From Streptomyces sp. NBC_00249 (GTDB lineage Bacteria; Actinomycetota; Actinomycetes; Streptomycetales; Streptomycetaceae), in contig NZ_JAPEMV010000007.1 in NCBI RefSeq assembly GCF_026342355.1, positions 1 through 64,000 on the forward strand: DNA of 64,000 bases. Reading direction: 5' to 3'. Below the pieces are notes generated by a model, which saw only the letters and a list, made by a program, of their open reading frames with translations, did no database searches and was not told where the DNA came from. The position numbers and the translations under genes were made by a program. Positions 1-9,679 of the stretch are shown here, piece after piece (positions within the stretch are counted from its first letter, which is position 1; each line of letters opens with the position of its first letter).

Positions 1-1264
<1,264 letters not shown>

Positions 1265-1370
1265 TCAGTTGCTCGCGTCCACTGTGTTAGTTCTGAAGCA
1301 ACGAACGGTTGCTGGTTTCTAGAGCTAGAACATAACTACAAAGTGTGCTTGTTCGCTCGAAACCGATAGG

Positions 1371-1489
1371 GTTTCGGTGGTCATAGCGTTAGGGAAACGC
1401 CCGGTTACATTCCGAACCCGGAAGCTAAGCCTTTCAGCGCCGATGGTACTGCAGGGGGGACCCTGTGGGAGAGTAGGACGCCGCCGAAC
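1371..1489 (+). rRNA. 5S ribosomal RNA
   Basis: A typical actinobacterial 5S sequence of about 119 nt, beginning GTTTCGGTGGTCATAGCG and ending in GGACGCCGCCGAAC. The 5' and 3' ends pair (GTTTCGGTGG with CCGCCGAAC) to form helix I. It lies about 106 nt after the 23S 3' end, which is the normal 23S-5S order in Streptomyces. No tRNA gene follows before the terminator. Confidence 0.96.
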
Positions 1490-1497
1490 AATCTTTC

Positions 1498-1550
1498 AAA
1501 GGACCCTTGGTCCAGCGTTCAACGCTGGACCAAGGGTCCTTTTTTGTTTT
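1498..1550 (+). terminator. Strong intrinsic terminator of the rRNA operon
   Basis: A perfect inverted repeat with 22-nt arms (1498-1519 and 1521-1542) starts 8 nt after the 5S gene and runs straight into a T-rich tract (TTTTTTTGTTTT). This is the classical rho-independent form, unusual in GC-rich Streptomyces outside rRNA operons. Confidence 0.95.
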
Positions 1551-1631
1551 GTACCTCTTTACGCCGAAGCGCGGCCATGGGTTGGTTGCGCGAGAATGAC
1601 TAGCGGTACCCCGAAGACAGGAGTCACACCC

Positions 1632-4040
1632 ATGTCCAACTCTCCCGACGATCGTCCGGAGCGCGAGCCTCGGCGCAACGACGGCGGTGACAGGGGCGGC
1701 TACCGCGGGGGCCGTGACGACCGTGGCGGTGACCGTGGTGGCTTCCGCCGCGACGACCGTGGCGGCCGGCCGGCCGGTGGCGGCGGCGGCTTCCGTCGTG
1801 ACGACCGTGGTGGTCGTCCCGCCGGCGGTGGCGACCGTCCCGCCGGTGGTGGTTTCCGTCGCGATGACCGTGGTGGCGACCGTCCGTCCTTCCCGCGTCG
1901 CGATGACCGTGGTGGCGACCGTCCGTCGTACCCGCGTCGTGATGACGACCGTGGTGGGTTCCGTGGCGGTCGTGACGACCGTGGTGGCGACCGTCCCTCG
2001 TACCCCCGTCGCGACGACCGTGGTGGCGACCGTCCCACTGGTGGCGGCTTCCGCCGTGACGACCGTGGTGGCGACCGTCCCTCCGGTGGCGGCTTCCGTG
2101 GTGGGGACCGTCCGTCCTTCCCGCGTCGCGACGACCGTGGTGGCGACCGTCCCTCCGGTGGTGGCTTCCGCCGCGATGACCGTGGTGGCGACCGTCCGTC
2201 GTACCCGCGTCGTGATGACGACCGTGGTGGGTTCCGTGGCGGTCGTGACGACCGTGGTGGGGACCGTCCGTCCTTCCCGCGTCGCGATGACCGTGGTGGC
2301 GACCGTCCCTCCGGTGGTGGCTTCCGTGGTGGGGACCGTCCGTCCTTCCCGCGTCGCGACGACCGGGGTGGCGACCGTCCCACTGGTGGTGGCTTCCGCC
2401 GCGATGACCGTGGTGGCGACCGTCCGTCGTACCCCCGTCGTGACGATGACCGTGGTGGTTTCCGTGGCGGTCGTGACGACCGTGGCGGGGACCGTCCGTC
2501 CTTCCCGCGTCGCGATGACCGTGGTGGCGACCGTCCGTCGTACCCCCGTCGTGATGACGACCGTGGTGGCTTCCGCGGCGGCCGTGACGACCGTGGCGGG
2601 GACCGTCCCTCGTACCCCCGTCGTGATGACCGGGGTGGGGACCGTCCCTCCGGTGGCGGCTTCCGTGGTGGGGACCGTCCGTCCTTCCCGCGTCGTGACG
2701 ACCGTGGTGGCGACCGTCCCGCCGGCGGCGGCTTCCGTCGCGATGACCGTGGTGGCGACCGTCCGTCGTACCCGCGTCGTGATGACGACCGTGGTGGGTT
2801 CCGCGGTGGTCGTGACGACCGTGGCGGGGACCGTCCCTCGTACCCGCGTCGCGATGACCGTGGTGGCGACCGTCCCTCCGGTGGCGGCTTCCGCCGTGAC
2901 GACCGTGGTGGCGACCGTCCGTCGTACCCGCGTCGTGATGACGACCGTGGTGGCTTCCGTGGCGGCCGTGACGACCGTGGTGGGGACCGTCCGTCCTTCC
3001 CGCGTCGTGACGACCGGGGTGGCGACCGTGGTGGGTTCCGTGGCGGCCGTGATGACCGTGGTGGCTACCGTGGTCGCGATGACCGTGGCGGCGACCGCGA
3101 CTTCCGCGCCGACCGTGACCGTGACCCGGTCAAGCGGCTCCCGATCGACGACGACGTCACCGGGCACGAGATCGACGCCGATGTGCGTCAGGAGCTCCTG
3201 AGCCTGCCCAAGGGCCTGGCCGAGGAGGTCTCGCGCAACCTGGTCATGGTGGCCCGGCTGATCGACGAGGACCCCGAGCAGGCGTACGCGTACGCCCGTA
3301 TCGCCCTGCGTCTGGCCTCCCGCGTCGCCGCCGTCCGTGAGGCCGCCGGCTTCGCCGCGTACGCCACGCAGAAGTACAGCGAGGCGCTCGCGGAGTTCCG
3401 TGCCGCCAAGCGGATGACCGGTTCCGTCGAGCTGTGGCCCGTCATGGCCGACTGCGAGCGCGGCCTCGGCCGTCCGGAGCGGGCGCTGGCCATGGCCGGT
3501 GAGCCCGAGGTGCAGAAGCTGGACAAGGCCGGCCAGGTCGAGATGCGTCTGGTCGCCGCCGGTGCCCGCCGCGACATGGGCGAGCTCGACGCCGCCATCG
3601 TCACCCTGCAGAGCCCGGAGCTGGCCTCCAACTCCGTGCAGCCCTGGACCGCGCGCCTGCGGTACGCCTACGCCGACGCCCTGCTGGCCGCCGGTCGTGA
3701 GGACGAGGCGCGCGAGTGGTTCGCGAAGACCCTGGAAGCCGACAAGGACGGGGCGACCGACGCCTCCGACCGGCTCGCCGAGATCGACGGCGTGGAGTTC
3801 GTGGACGCCGCCGTCGAGGCCGACGTCGAGGATGACGTCGACGCCGACTTCGAGGACGACGAGGACGACGAGGACGACGAGGACGAGGACGACGCGGAGG
3901 TGGCCGCCGCCGAGCGCGCCTCCGACCAGGCCGAGTACTACGACGAGGACGACGACGAGTACGAGCCCGTCGACGAGCCCGAGGTCGACGTGACCGACGA
4001 GATCGTGGTCATCGAGGACGACGAGCGCGACAAGGCGTAA
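1632..4040 (+). CDS. Arg/Gly/Asp-rich repeat protein with TPR-like domain and acidic tail
   Basis: An 802-residue protein of three parts. Residues about 17-495 are almost entirely low-complexity repeats on the themes RRDDRGGDRPS, YPRRDDDRGGFRGG and SGGGFR, resembling RGG-box RNA-binding tails. Residues about 510-715 are helical and resemble tetratricopeptide repeats (regular Ala-rich helix pairs). Residues about 735-802 are an Asp/Glu-rich tail. The ATG at 1632 follows an AGGAG at 1619-1623; codons further upstream run into the 5S gene and terminator. It stands about 80 nt after the rRNA terminator. The position matches the TPR gene next to the HAD phosphatase in the conserved actinobacterial tlyA-recN cluster (Rv1691 in M. 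tuberculosis). A role in ribosome or RNA biology is inference only. Long antisense frames over it are repeat artefacts. Confidence 0.85.
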   Translation: MSNSPDDRPEREPRRNDGGDRGGYRGGRDDRGGDRGGFRRDDRGGRPAGGGGGFRRDDRGGRPAGGGDRPAGGGFRRDDRGGDRPSFPRRDDRGGDRPSYPRRDDDRGGFRGGRDDRGGDRPSYPRRDDRGGDRPTGGGFRRDDRGGDRPSGGGFRGGDRPSFPRRDDRGGDRPSGGGFRRDDRGGDRPSYPRRDDDRGGFRGGRDDRGGDRPSFPRRDDRGGDRPSGGGFRGGDRPSFPRRDDRGGDRPTGGGFRRDDRGGDRPSYPRRDDDRGGFRGGRDDRGGDRPSFPRRDDRGGDRPSYPRRDDDRGGFRGGRDDRGGDRPSYPRRDDRGGDRPSGGGFRGGDRPSFPRRDDRGGDRPAGGGFRRDDRGGDRPSYPRRDDDRGGFRGGRDDRGGDRPSYPRRDDRGGDRPSGGGFRRDDRGGDRPSYPRRDDDRGGFRGGRDDRGGDRPSFPRRDDRGGDRGGFRGGRDDRGGYRGRDDRGGDRDFRADRDRDPVKRLPIDDDVTGHEIDADVRQELLSLPKGLAEEVSRNLVMVARLIDEDPEQAYAYARIALRLASRVAAVREAAGFAAYATQKYSEALAEFRAAKRMTGSVELWPVMADCERGLGRPERALAMAGEPEVQKLDKAGQVEMRLVAAGARRDMGELDAAIVTLQSPELASNSVQPWTARLRYAYADALLAAGREDEAREWFAKTLEADKDGATDASDRLAEIDGVEFVDAAVEADVEDDVDADFEDDEDDEDDEDEDDAEVAAAERASDQAEYYDEDDDEYEPVDEPEVDVTDEIVVIEDDERDKA
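1687..3111 (+). repeat. Imperfect coding tandem repeats (RGG/RDD units)
   Basis: About 1.4 kb of degenerate direct repeats inside the preceding gene, with units such as GACCGTGGTGGCGACCGTCC recurring dozens of times. Units are mosaic: GGGFR, FPRRDD and YPRRDDDRGGFRGGRDD blocks are shuffled. All changes stay in frame. Such DNA is prone to expansion and contraction and to assembly collapse. Confidence 0.9.
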
Positions 4041-4055
4041 GCGTCCCGGCAGTGA

Positions 4056-4093
4056 CGAAAGGGCGGTACCCCCTCGGGGGTGCCGCCCTTTCG
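4056..4093. terminator. Bidirectional hairpin terminator between convergent genes
   Basis: An 18-bp stem (4056-4073 with 4076-4093, one G-U pair) with a 2-nt loop. It has A-rich and T-rich flanks (CGAAAGGG / CCCTTTCG), so it can work in both directions between the repeat protein gene and the convergent DUF1015 gene. Confidence 0.8.
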
Positions 4094-4113
4094 CATGTCC
4101 GGGGGAGGAACTG

Positions 4114-5385
4114 TCAGTCCAGGCTGCGCAGGACCAGGCCCGTCGCCGGCTTCGGTCCGAACGAGGTGGACTTGCGGGGCATGGTGACGCCCTGGCGGGC
4201 CAGGTCCCGGACGACCTCCTCGCGTACGGGGTGCAGCAGGACGGCAGTGCCGCCGTGGCGCTCGGCCATGGCGACGGTGGCGGGGCCGTCGTGGATGTAC
4301 GCGATGTGCTCCGGGGTGTCCGGGACCTGCCACACGGCGTCGAGCAGGGAGGCGTGCAGCACCGTCGCGTCCAGGCGGCGCCAGGCCTCGGGGCGGTCGT
4401 GGCGGACGGTGCGTTCGATGAGGGCCGGGTCCGGGTCGGTGACCAGGTGGAAGGTGCCGTCGCCGGTGAGGAGGAAGGCGTTGCCGCGTTCCGAGGCGTC
4501 CGCGAGGGCCTCCAGGGCCAGCGGCAGCGGGCCGGGGACCGGGCGGACCCGGAAGGAGCCCCGGGCGGCGGCCAGGGCGTCCGCGAGCGGCAGCTTGCGC
4601 AGCATGCGGTGGATGGCGCGGACCTGGAGCGGGTAGCGGACGGTGTCCACGAGGAGGACCAGGCCGAAGTCCCAGGCGGTGGGGGAGCCGTGCTCCTCCT
4701 GGAGGCGCAGGTACGTCGCCCAGCGGTGGTGGCCGTCGGCGATGAGGGCCTGGCGGTGGCCGAGGTCGGCGGTGACGGCTGCCAGCTCGTCGGGGTCGGT
4801 GATGGCCCACAGGCTGTGGCAGAAGCCGTCCTCGGTGACCGTAGACAGGAGGGGCCTGCGGGCTGCGGTGGCCTCGACGACCGCCGCCGCGCCCGTGCCC
4901 GGACCGTCGCCGCGGTAGGTGAGGAGGAGCGGTTCGAGATTGGCCGAAGTGGCACGCATCAGACCGGCCCGGTCGGTGACCACTTCCGGCATCACGTCCT
5001 CGTGGGGCAGCACGATGCCGGCCTCCGCGGTGGACAGGGCGAGGGCCCCGATGACGCCCCGCTGGAGGAGGCCCGCCCGGCGCTGCTCGTAGACGTAGAG
5101 CGCGGGCCGGGAGTCGGCGCTGAGGACGCCCTCGGCGAGCCAGTCGCGCAGGGTGCGGGCGGCCTGCTCGTTGCGCGCGGCGGGGGTCTCGGCCTGCGGC
5201 AGGATCAGGCGGACGATGTTGTGCGGGTCGGCGGACTCCAGGTAGTCGACACCGTCGGGACGCACGACCACGTCGTACGGCGGAGAGGTGACGGCGGCCA
5301 GGCTGCCGACGCGCTCCGGGACATAGCGCAGTCCGTGGAAGGGGATCAGGCGCAGCCCGTGCTCCGCGTTGCCAGGTGTGGTCAT
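4114..5385 (-). CDS. DUF1015 family protein
   Basis: A 423-residue cytoplasmic protein of the DUF1015 family, recognised from the N-terminal segment with the SPPYDVVV motif followed by HNIVRLILP, and the central ADGHHRWATYL segment. Biochemical function is not established for actinobacterial members. The chosen ATG (complement of 5383-5385) has no Shine-Dalgarno sequence but has a TACGAT hexamer exactly 6 nt upstream, the pattern of a leaderless transcript; a longer in-frame start at 5457 has no such support. It is divergent from the HAD phosphatase gene and convergent with the RGG-repeat gene. Confidence 0.85.
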   Translation of the reverse strand: MTTPGNAEHGLRLIPFHGLRYVPERVGSLAAVTSPPYDVVVRPDGVDYLESADPHNIVRLILPQAETPAARNEQAARTLRDWLAEGVLSADSRPALYVYEQRRAGLLQRGVIGALALSTAEAGIVLPHEDVMPEVVTDRAGLMRATSANLEPLLLTYRGDGPGTGAAAVVEATAARRPLLSTVTEDGFCHSLWAITDPDELAAVTADLGHRQALIADGHHRWATYLRLQEEHGSPTAWDFGLVLLVDTVRYPLQVRAIHRMLRKLPLADALAAARGSFRVRPVPGPLPLALEALADASERGNAFLLTGDGTFHLVTDPDPALIERTVRHDRPEAWRRLDATVLHASLLDAVWQVPDTPEHIAYIHDGPATVAMAERHGGTAVLLHPVREEVVRDLARQGVTMPRKSTSFGPKPATGLVLRSLD

Positions 5386-5391
5386 TGGTGC

Positions 5392-5397
5392 ATCGTA
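5392..5397 (-). promoter_or_regulatory. Predicted -10 element for a leaderless DUF1015 transcript
   Basis: TACGAT on the minus strand, 6 nt before the ATG. This matches the TANNNT-6/7-start pattern seen at several genes in this window. No convincing -35 element was found. Confidence 0.45.
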
Positions 5398-5510
5398 AAA
5401 CGCGTCTCGATATGCGGGATGAGCGGGGGAGTGACGGGGCAGTGCAAACTCGGACAAGATCGATCGTAAGAATCGTGGGCAGTGTAGGAACCGTATAGAG
5501 GAGTGGCCAG

Positions 5511-6542
5511 ATGACCCGGCAGAGCAGGACCAGGCCCGCGGGCAGCGAGCGGAGTCTGCACCAGGCGTACGACACGGCCCTGCTGGACCTGGACGGGGTG
5601 GTGTACGCGGGCGGGCTGGCCATCGCGCACGCGGTGGAGTCCCTCGCCGTGGCCCGCGCCGAGGGGATGCACCTCGCGTACGTCACGAACAACGCCCTGC
5701 GGACTCCGGACGCGGTCGCGGAGCACTTGAGCGAGCTCGGGATCCCGGCGGAGGCCGGCGAGGTGATCACCTCCGCGCAGGCGGTGGCGCGGCTGATCGC
5801 GGACCAGGTGGAGCCGGGGTCGAAGGTGCTCGTGGTCGGCGGGGAGGGGCTGCGGGTCGCGCTGCGCGAGCGCGGGCTGGTGCCGGTGGACTCCGCCGAC
5901 GAGGAGGGGCTCGCGGCGGTCGTGCAGGGCTACGGCGGCCCGAGCCTGGCGTGGGAGCGGTTCGCGGAGGCCTCGTACGCGATCAACCGGGGGGTGCCCT
6001 GGTACGCGTCCAACACCGACCTGACGATTCCGGGGGCGCGGGGCATCGCGCCCGGCAACGGGGCCGCCGTGGAGGTCGTACGGATCGCCACGGGCGCGGA
6101 GCCGCAGGTCGCGGGCAAGCCGCTGCCCCCGATGCACCGGGAGACGGTGCTGCGGACGGGGGCGGAGCGGCCGCTGGTGGTCGGGGACCGGCTGGACACG
6201 GACATCGAGGGCGCCTACAACGGCGACGTCGACTCGCTGCTGGTGCTGACCGGGGTGACGGACGGGGCGCAGCTGCTGCGGGCGGAGCCCAAGTACCGGC
6301 CGACGTACGTGGACCGGGACCTGCGCGGACTGCTGACCGGGCAGCCGCCGGTGGAGCCGGCGGGCGAGGGCTTCCGCTGCGGGGGCTGGACGGCGCTCGC
6401 GGGGGACGAGGAGCTGGAACTGCGCGGCGAGGGCGATCCGCTGGACGGGCTGCGGGCGCTGTGCGCGGCGGCGTGGACGCGGGCCGGGGAGGGTTCCTGC
6501 GCGCTGGACGGGGACAAGGCGCTGGCTCTGCTGGGGCTTTAG
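5511..6542 (+). CDS. HAD-IIA family sugar/aryl phosphatase
   Basis: A 343-residue haloacid dehalogenase hydrolase of subfamily IIA (NagD / 4-nitrophenylphosphatase type). Motif I is LLDLDGVVY (nucleophile Asp about residue 25), motif II is TNN, and motif IV is GDRLDTDIEGA. The cap lies between motifs II and III, as in class C2. It is longer than typical NagD proteins (about 260) because of a C-terminal extension of about 75 residues. The ATG follows GAGGAG at about 5498-5503. The genomic place corresponds to Rv1692 in the mycobacterial cluster, whose product was reported as a glycerol-3-phosphate phosphatase; that substrate is only an inference here. Confidence 0.88.
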   Translation: MTRQSRTRPAGSERSLHQAYDTALLDLDGVVYAGGLAIAHAVESLAVARAEGMHLAYVTNNALRTPDAVAEHLSELGIPAEAGEVITSAQAVARLIADQVEPGSKVLVVGGEGLRVALRERGLVPVDSADEEGLAAVVQGYGGPSLAWERFAEASYAINRGVPWYASNTDLTIPGARGIAPGNGAAVEVVRIATGAEPQVAGKPLPPMHRETVLRTGAERPLVVGDRLDTDIEGAYNGDVDSLLVLTGVTDGAQLLRAEPKYRPTYVDRDLRGLLTGQPPVEPAGEGFRCGGWTALAGDEELELRGEGDPLDGLRALCAAAWTRAGEGSCALDGDKALALLGL

Positions 6543-6543
6543 G

Positions 6544-6579
6544 GCGTCTTGAGCGTCTTGAGCGTTCTGGGCGTCCTGG
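6544..6579 (+). repeat. Four tandem 9-bp units
   Basis: GCGTCTTGA GCGTCTTGA, then two diverged copies (GCGTTCTGG, GCGTCCTGG), immediately after the HAD stop codon. No hairpin is formed. Function unknown; probably replication slippage. Confidence 0.7.
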
Positions 6580-6672
6580 CGGTGGGTGCCGGGGTGCGTG
6601 CGGGGGTCCGTCCGGGGATCCGGGCTGATCAGAAGGCCGGATCGGGGCCGGATCGGGGGGACCAAAGCGATC

Positions 6673-6691
6673 CGAGGGTAGGCTAACCTAA
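6673..6691 (+). promoter_or_regulatory. Iron box (DmdR/IdeR-type operator)
   Basis: CGAGGGTAGGCTAACCTAA agrees with the DmdR/IdeR consensus TTAGGTTAGGCTAACCTAA at 16 of 19 positions, including the whole AGGCTAACCTAA core. It sits 5 nt before the GTG of the first permease and overlaps TAACCT (6684-6689), which is 7 nt from the GTG and probably the -10 of a leaderless message. Iron-loaded repressor bound here should block transcription of the transporter operon. Confidence 0.82.
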
Positions 6692-6696
6692 CTTGG

Positions 6697-7743
6697 GTGT
6701 TGGTTGAGAGTCCTCCCGAACAGAGCGCGGCTTCGCCCGTCGCCCCCCGCACGCGCCACGGCGCCCGCGCGGCCGGTCTGCTGATCGCCCTCGCCGTCTT
6801 GGCGCTGGTCGCGGTGGCGAGCATCGCGGTCGGCGCCAAGCCGATGCCGCTCGACCACGTCTGGCACGGCCTTTTCCACTACTCCGGGACCCCCGACGAC
6901 ATCGTCGTACGGGACCTGCGGGTGCCACGGACCGTCCTCGGCGTACTGGTCGGGATCGGGCTCGGCCTCTCCGGCGCGGTGATGCAGGCGCTGACCCGCA
7001 ACCCGCTGGCCGAGCCCGGCATCCTCGGGGTCAACGCGGGCGCCGCGGCGGCCGTGGTCTCGGCGATCAGCTTCTTCGGGGCCGCGTCCCTGAGCGAGTT
7101 CGTGTGGTGGGCCTTCCTGGGCGCCGCCCTCGTCTCCGTCCTCGTCTACGTCCTCGGCGGCAGCCGCAGCGCCACCCCGGTCCGCCTCGCGCTCGCCGGT
7201 ACGGCCGCCAGCGCGGCCCTGGTCGGCTACATCAACGCCGTGCAGCTGATGGACAGCAAGGCGCTGGACAAGCTGCGCTTCTGGACGGTGGGTTCGCTGG
7301 CTTCGGCCAACATGGACACCGTCCGGCAGGTCGCCCCCTTCCTGGTGGTGGGCGCCGTGCTGGCACTGGCGCTGGGTCGGCCGCTCAACGCGATGGCCAT
7401 GGGCGACGACACCGCGCGGGCGCTCGGCGCGCACCTGACGCGGACCCGGATCGGGGCCATGGCCGCGATCACCCTGCTGTGCGGGGCGGCGACCGCCGCC
7501 TGCGGGCCGATCGTCTTCATCGGGCTGATGATCCCGCACCTGGTGCGCGTCGTCACCGGGCCGGACATGCGCTGGGTGCTCGGGTACTCGGCCGTCCTGT
7601 CGCCCGTGCTGCTGCTCGGCGCCGACGTGGTCGGACGGGTCGTCACCCGGCCCGCCGAGCTCCAGGTCGGCATCGTCACCGCCCTGATCGGCGGCCCCGT
7701 CTTCATCTACCTGGTTCGGCGCAAGAGAATGGCCCAGCTGTGA
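6697..7743 (+). CDS. FecCD-family siderophore ABC transporter permease 1
   Basis: A 348-residue integral membrane protein of the FecCD family (BtuC/FhuB-like, about 9-10 membrane segments). It takes Fe3+-siderophore across the cytoplasmic membrane together with the next permease and ATPase. Family signatures include RDLRVPRTVLGVLVGIGLGLSG with QALTRNPLAEPGILGVNAG near residues 70-120 and FIGLMIPHLVR near 270. The start is GTG at 6697 (a TTG follows directly). There is no ribosome site, but a TAACCT element lies 7 nt upstream, so a leaderless transcript is likely. First gene of an iron-box operon. No substrate-binding lipoprotein gene is present nearby. Confidence 0.9.
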   Translation: MLVESPPEQSAASPVAPRTRHGARAAGLLIALAVLALVAVASIAVGAKPMPLDHVWHGLFHYSGTPDDIVVRDLRVPRTVLGVLVGIGLGLSGAVMQALTRNPLAEPGILGVNAGAAAAVVSAISFFGAASLSEFVWWAFLGAALVSVLVYVLGGSRSATPVRLALAGTAASAALVGYINAVQLMDSKALDKLRFWTVGSLASANMDTVRQVAPFLVVGAVLALALGRPLNAMAMGDDTARALGAHLTRTRIGAMAAITLLCGAATAACGPIVFIGLMIPHLVRVVTGPDMRWVLGYSAVLSPVLLLGADVVGRVVTRPAELQVGIVTALIGGPVFIYLVRRKRMAQL

Positions 7744-8828
7744 CCGTGACCGACAAGACCCCCGGGACCCCGGCGGCCGAGGCCCCGGCCGGGTCCGGGC
7801 TGCGGGCGCTGCGCGGACCCGCCGGCATCTCGCTGCGCGTGGAGCCCCGCGCGCAGCTCACCGGGCTGCTGCTGGCCGTCGCCACGCTGGCGCTGGCCGT
7901 GGTGCTGATCGGCACCGGCGACTTCGAGATCGCGCCCTGGGACGTCGTACAGACCCTGCTGGGCAACGGCACTCCCGCCGACGACTTCATCGTCAACGAC
8001 CTGCGGCTGCCCCGGGTCCTCGTCGCGGTCCTGGTCGGTGCGGCCCTCGGGATGGCCGGGGCGGTCTTCCAGTCCGTCTCGCGCAACCCCCTCGGCTCTC
8101 CCGACCTGCTGGGCTTCGGCTACGGCTCGGCGGTGGGCGCGCTCGTCGTGATCACCGTGTTCAAGGGCGGCGCCACCGAGGTCGCGGTCGGCGCGGTGGT
8201 CGGCGGTGTGCTGGCCGGCGCCGCCGTCTACCTGCTGGCGTACAAGCAGGGCATCAACGGGTACCGGCTGGTGCTGGTCGGCATCGGGGCCTCGGCGGTC
8301 CTGGTCGCGCTGATCCAGTACCTGATCGCCAAGGCGCAGCTCGTCGAGGCCACCCGGGCGATGGTCTGGCTGACCGGTTCGCTGGCCGGGCGGGACTGGG
8401 CGCAGGTGTGGCCGCTGCTGGCGACCTGCGCGGTGCTGTTCCCGCTGGTCCTCGGGCAGAGCCGGGCCCTGCGGACGATCGAGATGGGCGACGACGCCGC
8501 GTACGCGCTGGGCGTGCGGGTCGAGCGGACCCGGATGCTGCTGATGCTGGCCGCGATCCTGCTGACCACGGCCGCCGCCGCGGCGGCCGGCCCGATCAGC
8601 TTCGTCGCCCTGGCCGCGCCCCAGCTGGCCCGCAGGCTGACCCGGTCGCCCGGGACGAACCTGCTGACCGGCGCGCTGATGGGCGCGGTCCTGCTGCTGG
8701 CCTCCGACCTGGCCTCGCAGCGCGCCTTCGGTTCGGACCAGCTCCCGGTGGGCGTGGTGACCGGGCTGGTCGGCGGTGTCTACCTGCTCTGGCTGCTCGT
8801 CACCGAGCGCAGGGCGGGACGCATATGA
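7740..8828 (+). CDS. FecCD-family siderophore ABC transporter permease 2
   Basis: A 362-residue FecCD permease, partner of the preceding one. It has the same signatures: NDLRLPRVLVAVLVGAALGMAG, SRNPLGSPDLLGFGYG and ISFVALAAPQLARRLTRSPG. A hydrophilic N-terminus of about 40 residues precedes the first membrane helix. The GTG at 7740 overlaps the upstream stop in a GTGA arrangement, pointing to translational coupling and a heterodimeric channel. Confidence 0.9.
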   Translation: MTVTDKTPGTPAAEAPAGSGLRALRGPAGISLRVEPRAQLTGLLLAVATLALAVVLIGTGDFEIAPWDVVQTLLGNGTPADDFIVNDLRLPRVLVAVLVGAALGMAGAVFQSVSRNPLGSPDLLGFGYGSAVGALVVITVFKGGATEVAVGAVVGGVLAGAAVYLLAYKQGINGYRLVLVGIGASAVLVALIQYLIAKAQLVEATRAMVWLTGSLAGRDWAQVWPLLATCAVLFPLVLGQSRALRTIEMGDDAAYALGVRVERTRMLLMLAAILLTTAAAAAAGPISFVALAAPQLARRLTRSPGTNLLTGALMGAVLLLASDLASQRAFGSDQLPVGVVTGLVGGVYLLWLLVTERRAGRI

Positions 8829-9679
8829 GCACGTTCGGCAACACGAGGAGTACGCAAGTGCAGCGGCTGTCCGCGGAGAACGTCACCCTCGGCTACGACC
8901 AGCGGGTCATCGCCGAGGGCCTGTCGGTGGAGATCCCCGACAACTCCTTCACGGTGATCGTCGGTCCCAACGCCTGTGGCAAGTCCACCCTGCTGCGGGC
9001 CCTGTCGCGGATGCTGAAGCCGTCCGCGGGGCGGGTGCTGCTGGACGGTCAGGCCATCGCGTCGATGCCCGCGAAGAAGGTGGCCAGGACCCTGGGGCTG
9101 CTCCCGCAGACCTCGATCGCGCCCGACGGGATCACGGTCGCCGACCTGGTCTCGCGCGGCCGGTACCCGCACCAGGGGCTGCTGCGGCAGTGGTCGCGGG
9201 AGGACGAGCGGATCGTCGTCGAGTCGATGACCTCCACCGGGGTCGCGGAACTCGCCGACCGGGCCGTGGACGAACTGTCGGGCGGTCAGCGCCAGCGCGT
9301 GTGGATCGCCATGGCGCTGGCCCAGCAGACCCCGCTGCTGCTGCTCGACGAGCCGACGACCTACCTGGACATCCAGCACCAGCTCGACGTGCTCGACCTG
9401 TGCGCGGAGCTCCACGAGGAGCAGGGCCGGACCCTGGTGGCGGTGCTGCACGACCTCAACCAGGCGGCCCGGTACGCCAGCCACCTGATCGCCATGCGCG
9501 ACGGGGTGGTCGTCGCCGAGGGGCCGCCCGCCGAGGTGGTGACCGCCGAGCTGGTGGAGGAGGTGTTCCAGGTGCGCTGCCGGATCATCGACGACCCGGA
9601 GACCGGGACGCCGCTGGTGGTCCCGGCCGCCCGGCAGTCCCGTACGAAGGAAGCCGCGCGGGCCGCCGCAGCCGTCTAA
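8825..9679 (+). CDS. Siderophore ABC transporter ATP-binding protein
   Basis: A 284-residue ABC ATPase of the FepC/FhuC type. Walker A is GPNACGKST (about residues 46-54), the Q-loop is near LLPQ, the signature is LSGGQRQRVWIA and Walker B is LLLLDEPTTYLD. The ATG overlaps the permease stop (ATGA). It energises the two FecCD permeases upstream. The operon ends here: the next gene is convergent and the stop codons overlap by 3 nt. Confidence 0.93.
   Translation: MSTFGNTRSTQVQRLSAENVTLGYDQRVIAEGLSVEIPDNSFTVIVGPNACGKSTLLRALSRMLKPSAGRVLLDGQAIASMPAKKVARTLGLLPQTSIAPDGITVADLVSRGRYPHQGLLRQWSREDERIVVESMTSTGVAELADRAVDELSGGQRQRVWIAMALAQQTPLLLLDEPTTYLDIQHQLDVLDLCAELHEEQGRTLVAVLHDLNQAARYASHLIAMRDGVVVAEGPPAEVVTAELVEEVFQVRCRIIDDPETGTPLVVPAARQSRTKEAARAAAAV

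Noticed and set aside
1434..4955. Very long antisense open frame (1173 codons) over the RGG-repeat gene
   Set aside because: It is an artefact of the repeats and high GC. It has no ribosome site, runs through the 5S gene, the terminator and the DUF1015 gene, and the opposite strand has the coherent domain structure.
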